A stretch of 64,000 bases of DNA from Galaxea fascicularis (Eukaryota; Cnidaria; Anthozoa; Scleractinia; Euphylliidae): NCBI GenBank assembly GCA_948470475.1, contig OX419342.1, positions 11,084,508 through 11,148,507 on the forward strand. The letters are read 5' to 3'. The stretch's first letter is position 1. Every line of letters starts with the position of its first letter. Below, piece by piece: positions 35,292 through 44,345 of this stretch. The translations under genes were made by a program, and so were the position numbers. The notes beneath the pieces are model-generated. The model made no database searches and was not told where the DNA came from. It was given only the letters and a program-made list of their open reading frames with translations.

Positions 35292-36625
35292 AGTAGTAAA
35301 GGGGGTCACTCTAGCACAATCAAAAGAATAAATTAACGAGAACAATGTGGTGAGAGAGAGAACAATGGGGATATCGTAATTATCACGTGCATAGCACGAG
35401 GGCAGGAAGGAGGGGATGACGTCATCATAGGGGTCAAATTCCAGGATTTCGCAATAGGGTTGGGTAGGTATCAAGGAATGACATCATCACATAGCTATGC
35501 GAAGGAGATTACTCAACTCCATGGCTTGTCACGCATCGTCAGCTCTTTTTTCAAGAAACACTGGCGTGATGAGATCTTGAAAAACAAAATTGATTCTAAT
35601 CGAAAAAACTAGCGGGAGTGAATGAAAGAGATCAGATCAAAATGTAAACAAGAATGTTTAGCGTGAATGATCAAAATGAATTTGTAAAGTCTACATGGAA
35701 GATGAATTTGTTAAACTTCACACGGCGTTTTGTCGGCAGAACCACGCGCTCCGCTCTCATCGTGAAATCAGAAGTAAAAACGGGTTTTTGATTCGAGTTT
35801 TACCTTGGGTTATTGTAGAAAAAACGAAAACTTGAATCAAAGCGCCAATAGCGAATAATCTTCGATTACAATGGAAAGATGAAAGCTAATGACAGTTTCA
35901 GTTTAGTTCAGTTTATTTATGAAATATTTAATATTACAGAAATTACAGAGACACAAAGCGAAATGTGAATATAAATGAATAGACAGCGGCGCAGAGGGAC
36001 CTCGACTACAAGAATAGTTCATAAGATGTTATTGTTACATGCAAATTTCAGTCAAACAATTCACCTGCAAAAAATGTTATTGTGGTCACTGAGGCGAGAA
36101 TACAAACATCTTTTCTCAAAGTTGACCGAAATCATTTTTACCGTAACAGTTTTTATGAAGTTGTATTCGGTTCTTAGGGGCATCTCGCTTCCTCGAGGTC
36201 TTAAAAGCACCCTTTGGGCCGACCTTTAAAGTGGTTTGATTCAACTCTCAGTTATAGGTATTAAAACAAGAGTCGGTTTAAGTTGTTTGAAACAATCATT
36301 TGAACCGCACGACTAATGATGATGAATTACACGGACTTGACAATTAAACACACAATACAGAGACTTAAAATGCAGTGAATATGAAATGAATAAAAGTCAA
36401 CCGCATTTCTTTCAAGCAATTTCAAACACTTTATTGCATTAACAAGAGCTATAACAAAAAGTGCTCGTGCTTCGTAAAGCCCGTCATTTTAATAGACGCA
36501 TTGTTCGATTTAATACGGTTCCCACTGTCTATTGCTCCTCAGTCTTGCCACCAATGGGTTCTCTCCTTATAGGACCTTTTAACACTTTTGCGAACGGAGT
36601 CTGGCGGTGTTTCCATCATCCATTC
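35292..36625. repeat. Polinton left terminal inverted repeat
   Basis: This is the inverse of 44774-46384 apart from the solo LTR present only on the right and scattered small differences. The inner part (36490-36625) is an inverted copy of the 3' end of the last gene on the right, so it contains an antisense partial gene. Open frames inside it also appear in the right copy and are not considered coding. Confidence 0.92.
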
Positions 36626-36720
36626 TTTCAAACAATTTCAAACACTTTATTGCAATAACAAGAGCTATAACAAAAAGTGCTTGTGCTTCGTAAAGCCCGT
36701 TACTTTAATAGACGCATTTG
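36408..36720. repeat. Direct 95-bp duplication at the inner edge of the left terminus
   Basis: Bases from about 36408 to 36503 (TTTCAAGCAATTTCAAACAC ... AATAGACGCATT) recur at about 36622-36718 with a few differences. The second copy begins exactly where the match to the right terminus stops, so the left terminus carries an extra piece that the right lacks. Confidence 0.8.
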
Positions 36721-36784
36721 GTAACAACGAAAGCCAGGACGCACCTTAACAGTGAAAAGCAAACCTTTGCCAGCAATGTACCCA

Positions 36785-37312
36785 CACAAAGCCGAGAAAA
36801 GTCGCCCTTGCGTTTTAACAAGGTCGAAAAAAGTCGCCCTGATGTTTTATCATGGTCGAGAAAAGTCACCCTCGCGTTTTAACAAGGTTAAGAAAAGTCG
36901 CCCTCATGTTTTAACATGGTCGAATAAAGTCACCCTCACATTTTAACATGGTCGAGAAAAGTCGCCCTCATGTTTTAACATGGTCGAATAAAGTCGCCCT
37001 GTTGTTTTAAGTCACCCTCACATTTTAACATGGTCGAGAAAAGTCGCCCTGATATATTTTAACATGGTCGAATAAAGTCGCCCTGTTGTTTTAAGTCACC
37101 CTCACATTTTAACATGGTCGAGAAAAGTCGCCCTGATATATTTTAACATGGTCGAATAAAGTCGCCCTGTTGTTTTAAGTCACCCTCACATTTTAACATG
37201 GTCGAGAAAAGTCGCCCTGATATTTTAACTTGGTCGAGTAAAGTCGCCCTGTTGTTTTAACATGGTCGAATAAAGTCACCCTCCAGTTTTAACAAGGTCG
37301 AAAAATCTTATA
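36785..37312. repeat. Minisatellite inside the Polinton
   Basis: About 16 tandem units of roughly 30-35 bases share the core TTTTAACATGGTCGARAAAA followed by GTCGCCCT. Variants in spacing give a higher-order period of about 88-93 bp through the middle (GATATATTTTAACATGG at 37050 and 37137). It sits between the left terminus and the integrase, upstream of all genes. No spacers of unique sequence occur. Short open frames across it are repeat translation. Confidence 0.9.
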
Positions 37313-37730
37313 ATCAAATTTTCACTTTCCCTCTTAAAAGAAGAAAGGCAAGGGACCTGTCCTAGGGCTGACTGACTATAAAATAAAACGAGGGAACTAG
37401 TCATTTCCAGTTACGCGTCAACATGGATAGGGTTTACTTCCTCTTGGTTCGCACTTGTGCTCGACGTTGTTTTTCACGATGCACATGGCATCACTTACCT
37501 TGTGAAAGTTAGTCAGTTCTTTTGAATGAACTAGATCCCATGAACTCGGGTCGATTATTGAGTGTTTACTTTTACATGGATCAGTGTAACGCCAAGTTCA
37601 CTGAATAATATGAATTCCATCGAAAGTTAAAGAGTGCTTATCCTACACATTATCCTTCTGTCTGGTGGATGTCCTGGCAGATTATAAAAAGCCTGTGGAC
37701 GAACATTTTGTAATCATTTGGTTTTCAACT

Positions 37731-37943
37731 ATGGGCAGTGCTGCAAGTCGTCTGTGTGAAAGTTCAACGCCTACCGTTTCTTTAAGTGACATATGTCAGA
37801 GAATGCGATGTTTAGTTGCATGTTGTGGTGGTGAAGTACACATCGAATTGAAAGATGACATCGACAATTACGAAGCGAAAAACACAAAACAAGAAGATGA
37901 CCCACAATCAGATGAACCGACTATTAGAGAAACTGTATTATGA
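37731..37943 (+). CDS. Small Polinton gene with N-myristoylation-like start
   Basis: An open frame begins at 37665, but an internal ATG at 37731 gives MGSAASRLCESSTPTVSLSD, a match to the N-myristoylation pattern (Gly2, Ser6), followed by MRCLVACCGG with three cysteines. The remainder is acidic (HIELKDDIDNYEAKNTKQED). The product would be 70 residues. It overlaps the start of the integrase frame. Myristoylation would place it on membranes. I know no Polinton protein with this function, so it may be a chance frame or a genuine small accessory gene. Confidence 0.45.
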   Translation: MGSAASRLCESSTPTVSLSDICQRMRCLVACCGGEVHIELKDDIDNYEAKNTKQEDDPQSDEPTIRETVL

Positions 37944-38953
37944 AGTGGACCGTCCTTCTGCCTTAGGGGGAGTCCACAAATTGTATCGTGCAGCATGTCG
38001 GTATGGATTGAAACGCTCTCAAGTGCTGAGTTGGCTCCAAGGCCAACCCGGTTACACCCAACACAAACCAGCACGAAAACACTTTCGTCGTAACAAAGTA
38101 TTAGTGTTTGATATCGATGCTCAGTGGCAGGCGGATTTAGTGGACATGCAAAGTCTGAGTCGATGGAATAAGGGGTACAAGTATTTGCTGACTTGTATCG
38201 ACATCCTATCCAAGTACGCCTGGGTGACTCCCCTGAAATCAAAGACCGGCTCTTCATTGGTGGCAGCGTTTAGAAATATCTTCGAGCAAGGTCGAAAACC
38301 ATTAAAGTTACAAACCGATGCTGGGACCGATTTTAAGAATAAAGTTTTTCAAACCTTTCTCAAAAATGAGAACATGCATCATTTCGTGACATACAACGAA
38401 ACCAAAGCCCAAGTTGTCGAGAGATTCAATCGCACCTTGAAGCAATTAATGTGGCGGATGTTTACCACCACTAGCTCATACCACTATTTGGACAAACTGG
38501 ACAGGTTAGTCAATGACAATTACAATCAGAGTTTCCACCAAAGTATCAAGATGAAACCTGCCGATGTAACTGTGCACAATGCAAGAGAGGTCTGGAAAAC
38601 CTTGTATCAGAATCAGCGAAAGCCAGAAAAGTATAAATTCAAAGTAGGAGATCAAGTCAAGATTAGTAAACATAAGCGAGGAGACCTTTACGGTTGCCCA
38701 GAGAGTTCCAAGGGATCCACCTGTATACTGTTTAAAGGAAGCAGACGGTGATTTGATTCAAGGCACCTTTTATGAGTTCGAGTTGCAGAAAGTGATAGAA
38801 ACAGCTCATCACTTGTTTCGCATTGAAAAAGTTTTAAAACATCGAGGAAAAGGGGCGAACAAAGAAGTGCTAGTGGATTGGAAGGGTTGGCCTAAGAAAT
38901 ACGACAGCTGGATTCCGTATAACCAACTGGTAGCCTTGCAAAAACAGACATGA
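37897..38953 (+). pseudogene. Polinton rve integrase with C-terminal chromodomain, broken
   Basis: Retroviral-type DDE integrase that would insert the element's DNA. An N-terminal helical part (MNRLLEKLYYEVDRP) is followed by the catalytic core, with Asp in QWQADLVDMQSLSRW, Asp in LKLQTDAGTDFKNK, and Glu in AQVVERFNRTLKQLM. The SH3-like part (KYKFKVGDQVKISKHKRG) follows. The C-terminus at 38753-38953 is a chromodomain (FRIEKVLKHRGKG, VLVDWKGWPKKYDSWIPYNQ), which in related elements reads chromatin marks. The frame changes at about 38680-38690 and a short stretch of the SH3-like region appears deleted, so the chromodomain is out of frame. It corresponds to the family of C. elegans F54H12.3. 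The exact start is uncertain; 37855 or 37897 are candidates. Confidence 0.93.
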
Positions 38954-39803
38954 CTGGAGACAACAACTTTTACGTGACACTTCCCAGTAACGCTCGTAGC
39001 AATCTATTTCTGACCAATTCCAAGTCCTCTTACCGCGTGGCGTTACCTCAGCAAATTCATTTGAAAGATGGTGAAGATTGGGAAGTGGGACTACATCATA
39101 TCGTGTATCCGTTATCGTGGTTTGACGTTCCTGCTGGTTGTCAGCATTCACATGTCTTAGTCCGACGCTCCGATGACTTCAATCGGTTCACCTTACCCGA
39201 GGGCAAGTACCGAACAGCCCTGGATGTTACGAAAGGAATCCTGCAGTGTCTGAACAATGAAGACTCGCCGTCTAAACCGTCTAACCAGTGGACAAAGAAT
39301 GGAATGTAACTCTGAACTCTCTTGAGGAAGAGATTATGTTCACCGTTTCAACTGCTCGTGCACTTGGGTGGATAACGGACCAACATATCGTTAAGCCTGG
39401 GATCCGTTTGAACAAAGATATCTCCCTTATCCCAATAGATAAATTTGGTCAAGATTGGTGTGTTATACCACCTCAGACCTCCATCACATTTCCTGGCCTT
39501 TTTGCCATTCCTTTTTCGTTGTCTCTCTGCCCGTGTAAACAGACGCTTTTGCAAGTACAAACCAACCTCGTGGAACCTTGGCAAGTGGGTCACAAGCGTT
39601 TGCCTCTCTTACATGAAATGGTACCCAATGGTACATTTCGAGAAACAGTTCTCGATGAGAAAGAACATGTTGTCTACCTACCGTTGCGTACAAAGATATT
39701 TCAAACCGTTGAAATCTACTTAACAGGCGGCTGTGGTCAACGGCTTTCATTTCTAGACGGTATCGTCAACGTGGTATTACACTTTCGTCGTCGATCATCC
39801 TGA
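38950..39803 (+). pseudogene. Minor-capsid (penton)-like protein, copy 1, frameshifted
   Basis: The start overlaps the last codons of the integrase frame (ATGA). It opens MTGDNNFYVTLPSNARSNLF, then LPQQIHLKDGEDWEVGLHHI, and ends IYLTGGCGQRLSFLDGIV with VVLHFRRRSS. The first half (38950-39309) and second half (39288-39803) are in different frames, so one small indel lies at about 39290-39310. It is a diverged paralogue of the next gene. Its place between integrase and major capsid gene, its length of about 285 residues and its beta-rich look fit the single jelly-roll minor capsid protein. I infer this from position and family resemblance, not from a structural match. Confidence 0.6.
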
Positions 39804-39817
39804 CAAACAGTTTTTAC

Positions 39818-40684
39818 ATGGTGTTGACCAGTGATGCAAGCCTGGATCAGTATCCAGAAAACAAGCCGTCCGAGTTTAAGATGCAATTACCGTCCCAGCT
39901 GCACCTAAGTGACGACTGGGAAGTAGCCATGACCCGCATCATCTACCCATATACGTGGCAAAATGTGAGAAACAATCAACTGTCTTACACTTTGCTTTGT
40001 AAGGCAGGGCCTGTTCCTTGGTCATTGTCCATCCACCTCCCAAGCGGTATTTACCGTACGGTCAAAGACGTAATAGATGGTATGTTGATGGGACTTCATA
40101 ACGCTTTGAAGGACCTTTATCTCAAAAGTGAAGAAACGATTACAAGTTTAGGAGGAAACGAGTGCTTTTACATTCACGAGAAAGCTCAACATTACTTCGA
40201 GTTGAGGTTGCCCACTGCTTGGTACGTGACTCTGCCCAAGACATTAGCCCGTGCCCTAGGGTACTTAAATCACAAGAACCAGCTTCCTGCTTTGTACCAA
40301 ATCCAGAGCTCTCCTCTTGTCGAATTGAAACGCGATGAAAGCATTACCCTGTTGACGACCACAACCACGCTTGCCAGAAAAGAAGACTTGGTGTGGGGAA
40401 TGTTGTCGAGACACTCTTTTCAGACCATGTACTTGTATTCAGATCTAATCGAGTCCCAAGTGGTAGGAGACGCCCAAGCTAACGTGCTCCGAATACTGGT
40501 ACCCCGAGGTCAGCCGGGTGGCACGGTGACAGAAGAAGTCAAACAACCAACCTATCATTCACTCCGTACATCTGTGTTTTCATCAGTGGCCATCAATATA
40601 AGAGGAGACACTGGTCAACCGATAACATTTGTGTCTGGTACTGTACGTGTAGCGCTGCATTTTCGACGTCGTGCAATTCTATAA
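39818..40684 (+). CDS. Minor-capsid (penton)-like protein, copy 2, intact
   Basis: A 288-codon open gene, 15 bp after copy 1. It begins MVLTSDASLDQYPENKPSEF with a WEVAMTRIIYPYTWQNV block, like WEVGLHHIVYPLSWFDV in copy 1. It has a MYLYSDLIESQVVGDAQAN block and ends GDTGQPITFVSGTVRVALHF before RRR. This ending and the SD.IE.Q.VGD pattern are conserved in a protein I recognise from many invertebrate Polintons. It would form pentameric capsid vertices if the minor-capsid assignment is right. Its stop overlaps the following start codon region at 40671. Confidence 0.65.
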   Translation: MVLTSDASLDQYPENKPSEFKMQLPSQLHLSDDWEVAMTRIIYPYTWQNVRNNQLSYTLLCKAGPVPWSLSIHLPSGIYRTVKDVIDGMLMGLHNALKDLYLKSEETITSLGGNECFYIHEKAQHYFELRLPTAWYVTLPKTLARALGYLNHKNQLPALYQIQSSPLVELKRDESITLLTTTTTLARKEDLVWGMLSRHSFQTMYLYSDLIESQVVGDAQANVLRILVPRGQPGGTVTEEVKQPTYHSLRTSVFSSVAINIRGDTGQPITFVSGTVRVALHFRRRAIL

Positions 40685-40685
40685 C

Positions 40686-41144
40686 ATGTTGTTGCCCATG
40701 AACCATCAACTTTACCCGTATCACCAACAAGTTATACCCTTTCCACAACAAGGTGGAGGGGACATAAGTATCTATGGAGGAACGCACCCTTACAGACAAG
40801 GGGGCAACGGATTAGGTGAAATGTTTCGTTCCCTATTTCGTACAGCTACACCCTTTCTCAAAACAACAGCAAAGAACGTTGGAAAGCGATTGCTCAATAC
40901 AGGGTTGGAAACAGGAATGCAAATTGTTCAAGACGTCATGAATAGTCAACCTTTAAAGGCAGCTGCCAAATCGAGAACCAAAACGGCTGGAAAAAGGTTC
41001 CTCACGGGCACCATTGATGACATTACACAACAAGGTCGTGGAAAAAGAGCATATAAGCGTACCGTAAAAGCCAAACCATTCAGTACTCACCCGATCAAGA
41101 AACGGAGAACATCGCATTCGACATTCAAGACTATTTTTGACTAA
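40686..41144 (+). CDS. Small basic pVI/pX-like virion protein
   Basis: The frame is open from 40671 or from ATG 40686. The N-terminal part is Pro/Gln/Gly-rich with the pattern ISIYGGTHPY. It is followed by a probable amphipathic helix (GLGEMFRSLFRTATPFLKTT) and a strongly basic C-terminus (GRGKRAYKRTVKAKPFS, HPIKKRRTSHSTF). IYGG-T fits the adenain-type cleavage pattern (Met/Ile/Leu, any, Gly, Gly, any), and the element has its own adenain-like protease. Adenovirus pVI and pX combine an amphipathic helix, basic tail and such sites. By analogy this could be a capsid-interior protein that binds DNA or membranes. No sequence homology is claimed. Confidence 0.55.
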   Translation: MLLPMNHQLYPYHQQVIPFPQQGGGDISIYGGTHPYRQGGNGLGEMFRSLFRTATPFLKTTAKNVGKRLLNTGLETGMQIVQDVMNSQPLKAAAKSRTKTAGKRFLTGTIDDITQQGRGKRAYKRTVKAKPFSTHPIKKRRTSHSTFKTIFD

Positions 41145-41146
41145 GT

Positions 41147-42467
41147 ATGGCCTCAACACACCCTCTCTCAGCCCCTGGTGGGAATTCCAGCTTGCAGTTG
41201 TTTCAAGTACCTGTAACAGATGTGTCAATCGTCAGTAGCAAATGGTTGGATTATGAACCAGTTCAAACGGGAACCAATCCCATCGAGTTTGTGATCAAAC
41301 CCCTAAAGGACTACATTGACATTAACAAGACCGAGGTACGGTTGGTGATAAAAATTATCAAGCAAGATGGGTCGGCCACGGGTGAAGGAAAAAAGTACAC
41401 TCTGGTTAAGAACACTCTCCATTCGATCGTTAAACAGTTTACCATCAAGATCAACGAAACGTTAGTGACGGAACACTCAAGCTTACAATGCTTACATCAA
41501 CACATTATTAAACTTTACAGAACAGGCTAAGAAATCGTACCTTACCAAAGCTCTGCACTACAAAGATACTGCTAGGCACATGGATGAAGTGGACAATACA
41601 GTAGACAATAACCAGGGTCTGGTGAAAAGAGCAACATTCACCAACAACGGAGCAGAAGTGGGGTTGGTTGGAGTACCCCTTTGCGACGTGTTTAATATGG
41701 ACAAGTTACTCCTGGATGGTTTGGAAATTAAAGTCAAGGTGGATCTGAACAGCGACGCCTTTGTGCTCATGGGGGGTGAGACTCCCAACAACTGTAAACT
41801 AAAGATTGTGTCAAGCACCCTGCGCATACGCACTGTGCGTGTAGCGGACAGTACGAAACTAGAACATAAAGAGATCATGCAAGGTCAAGAGGGAAGCGCT
41901 GCTTTACCAGCCATCTATACGTTAACCAGAACCCCCACGCATGCCAAAATCATTCCTCAAGGGGTGTTAAATCATACAGAGACGGACCTCTTCCATGGAC
42001 TGATTCCCCAACTCATCATTTTCGTAATGGTGCAAAACGATGCCTATAACGGCAATCTGGGAAGAAATCCTTTCAGTTTTCAGTTGTTTGGTCTGCAAGA
42101 TATTCGCCTGACTATCAATAGAGAAGGAACGCCCTATTCTGCGCTGGACCTGACAGGCGGGAAAAAGATCGATGGTTACAACACCCTCTTCTCCGGTAGT
42201 GGAGAGATGAATTGCGGTCACGGTCTTGACATTGACAGAGAGGATTGGGAGAACGGTTACGGCTTGTTCCGTTTTGATTTGACGCCAGCGGGAAGTGAAC
42301 ATCCCAGCCATTTGATACCCCATCGAACGGGTAACGTCAACCTGTACCTGAAGTTTGTTACTGCAACTGCTGCAGTTCTCAATTTAATCGTATACGCTGA
42401 ATTTCAGAATCAGTTGGAAATTGATCGCAACAGGCGTGTGGTCTACGATTTGTCACAAGGATCTTAA
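41147..42467 (+). pseudogene. Polinton major capsid protein, one frameshift
   Basis: This belongs to the F54H12.2-type family, the double jelly-roll major capsid protein of Polintons. The start at 41147 (MASTHPLSAPGGNSSLQLFQ) follows the previous stop by two bases. SIVSSKWLDYEPVQTG and NPIEFVIKPLKDYIDINKTE are family-like strands. The first frame stops at 41530. The second frame is already open from before 41520 (EQAKKSYLTKALHYKDTARH) and runs to 42467, so a one-base difference lies at about 41485-41505. Combined length is about 440 residues, shorter than or similar to known relatives. It would build the virion shell. Confidence 0.9.
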
Positions 42468-42477
42468 TTCAAACGTG

Positions 42478-43017
42478 ATGCATACTACCCTAGAACTATG
42501 GCAAGCCTGTCTTTGTGACCTTGTGTTAGCACCACTGATTCGAGGCGTGTTTCCAAGTGACAAATTACCTGTCATCAACACCTACCCAGCCAGTCGCATT
42601 GCAAACACGGACCCTCACGACAAACCCGGAACACACTGGGTGGCCATGTAATTTGAATCACCACACGAAAGTGAATTCTTTGACAGTTACGGATTTCCTC
42701 CCGAGACATACAACATGGACACTTTCATTCTGAGGCAAGCTACGTACTACAACGACAAACCACTGCAGGGATTAGACTCAGATGTTTGTGGAGACTATTG
42801 TTTGTTTTATTTACTTCATCGAGCACGAAATGTGGACATGAACACCATTAAATCTAGATTTAAGCGATATGATTCACAGTGGAACGATGCACAAGTTGCA
42901 AAGAGTGTATACACTTATTTTCATTCGATGACCAAAATTAAAAAGGAAACTTTTCTTGAAAGTCAACAGCAAGGTTGTAAGTCGTTGCAGTGTTGTCGGA
43001 AGCAATCAATGAAATAA
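42478..43017 (+). pseudogene. Adenain-like cysteine protease, internal stop
   Basis: C48/adenain family maturation protease. From ATG 42478 the protein reads HTTLELWQACLCDLVLAPLI and then GTHWVAM with the catalytic His, followed by an in-frame TAA at 42649-42651. In the same frame the rest continues with FFDSYGFPPETYNMD (catalytic Asp) and LQGLDSDVCGDYCLFYLLHR (Gln for the oxyanion hole and catalytic Cys in CGDYC), to 43017. Length of about 180 residues is normal. It would process capsid proteins such as the pVI-like product. The stop sits inside a strongly conserved region and inactivates the gene. Confidence 0.9.
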
Positions 43018-43152
43018 AAGTTGAAAAAAAAGTTATGTACAGGTGTGTAAAAATGAAACGTTCCTTCAAAGTGAACAGCAAGGTTGTAAGTCGTTTCAGT
43101 GTTGTCGGAAGCAATCAATAAAATAAAACTGAAAAAGTTATATATAGGTGTG
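42940..43152 (+). repeat. Tandem 110-bp duplication with polyA signals after the protease
   Basis: The end of the protease gene and its trailer (CAGCAAGGTTGTAAGTCGTT, then CAGTGTTGTCGGAAGCAATC, ending in a GAAATAAAAG polyA-like signal) is repeated once, about 108 bases later (43075-43140, with AATAAAATAAAAC). Each copy ends with an ATAAA-type signal and TATRTACAGGTGTG-like sequence. The second copy is outside the reading frame. It may act as the transcript end for the upstream genes. Confidence 0.7.
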
Positions 43153-43223
43153 GGTTTATGTCTATCTAAACGCTAAGACCCTTTCGTACCTTTAGAAGTC
43201 CATTTGAGTTTCCCTGCGACAAC

Positions 43224-43901
43224 ATGTCTCAATTCAAGTGCCCGAGCAGTATCACTATAGCCGGCCCAACCCAATGTGGCAAAACAACCTTTACGCGGCA
43301 ACTACTTCGACTTGCGTATTGTTTATTTGAACGCCCCATTCGCAAGATGGTGTATTGCTATGGACATTGGCAAGATTCTTTTAGGGAGATGGGAAACCAA
43401 GTGACATTGGTGGAGGGTATTCCTGAAGATATTTCCACTTTATTTCCATCGCACTGTCGCCCAGGCATCATCGTGTTAGATGACCTGATGAGAAACTCCA
43501 GCGGCGACGAACGGATCCTGGATTTGTTTACAAACGTATCTCATCATTGTGACATCACCTGCATTTATTTGACGCAAAACCTCTTTCCACCTGGAAAGTT
43601 TTCCCGCAGTATCTCTCTCAATGCCCTCTACATTATTGCGTTTAATAACCCTCGCGATACATTGGGATTCCGGACACTGGCACAACAAGCCTTTGCGGGA
43701 CAAGTGCCTTACGTATGGGAGAGTTTTCAAGATGCCACTTCGCAACCCTATGGTTATCTCATGCTGGATTTGCATCCGCGAACACCAGTTACTCTACGAT
43801 TACGTAGCAACATATTGCCTTTGTCCCAAACGTATCCCGTAGTTTACGTCAACAAGAAAACGCATAAAACGAATGACCCATTGGCAGTGGACTGCAGTTA
43901 A
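43224..43901 (+). CDS. Genome packaging ATPase, FtsK/HerA (A32-like), intact
   Basis: A 225-residue open gene. Walker A is ITIAGPTQCGKTTFTRQLL near residue 11-30. Walker B is PGIIVLDDLMRNSSGDE near residue 80-95. A sensor-type CDITCIYLTQNLFPPG follows at about residue 110-125. The layout and size match the packaging ATPase of Polintons and related viruses, which pumps the genome into the capsid. It is the best preserved gene here, with no stops or shifts. It follows the duplicated polyA region by about 70 bp, suggesting a separate transcript. Confidence 0.92.
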   Translation: MSQFKCPSSITIAGPTQCGKTTFTRQLLRLAYCLFERPIRKMVYCYGHWQDSFREMGNQVTLVEGIPEDISTLFPSHCRPGIIVLDDLMRNSSGDERILDLFTNVSHHCDITCIYLTQNLFPPGKFSRSISLNALYIIAFNNPRDTLGFRTLAQQAFAGQVPYVWESFQDATSQPYGYLMLDLHPRTPVTLRLRSNILPLSQTYPVVYVNKKTHKTNDPLAVDCS

Positions 43902-43905
43902 CACG

Positions 43906-44345
43906 ATGACTTCTCACACGTCGCATCGTGCGGCAAGAAAAACGAAGCAACGTGGTGGTAACATGGTTTTGCGTTCTGGAAGAACGACCAAACAGAAACG
44001 ACAGCTCTCCAATGGTTCCAAAGTCAATCAACATTTACCCTTTCTTTGTACCTGTTTCAATAGCAATGGGAAACAACGTAAAGAAATGATAGCTCACGCT
44101 AACAGAGGACAGATAGAGGCCATTGGCGAGATTGCTTTAAACCTACTTAAGGGAAACATTCTGGTACCGAGTTCATCATTTAAACGGTTGAAGCCGCACA
44201 AGACAAAGCTCCTCTATTTGACGCGTAAGAAACCTAGTCTCAAGAACAAAAAAGAAGTCCTCAATCAACAAGGAGGTTTTTACCATCTCTCGCCGCTTTG
44301 ATTGCTCCTTTGGGCGTGGATTTATTGGGTAAAGTGTTGAAATGA
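43906..44345 (+). pseudogene. Conserved small Polinton protein, frameshift near end
   Basis: It starts five bases after the ATPase stop (MTSHTSHRAARKTKQRGGNM). It is basic, with a helical EAIGEIALNLLKGNI block and a KKPSLKNKKEVLNQQGGFYH end. This arrangement is shared by a small protein beside the ATPase in other invertebrate Polintons, function unknown. The open frame stops at 44301. The hydrophobic Ala/Leu/Ile-rich continuation with LLGKVLK is in another frame and ends at 44345, overlapping the next start as ATGA. A one-base change at about 44277-44292 therefore seems likely. Confidence 0.65.

Noticed and set aside
35975..36229. 84-codon frame present identically at 45163-45417
   Set aside because: It is identical because it lies in both terminal repeats. 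It has no conserved motif, and the solo terminus at 18.5-19.7 kb does not keep it open.
36785..37312. Regular 30-35 bp repeats resembling a CRISPR array
   Set aside because: There are no unique spacers between units, the units vary and merge, and the setting is an animal genome inside a transposon. It is a minisatellite.
39484..39750. Minus-strand frames opposite the minor-capsid-like and integrase genes
   Set aside because: They are shadows of plus-strand genes with clear family resemblance.
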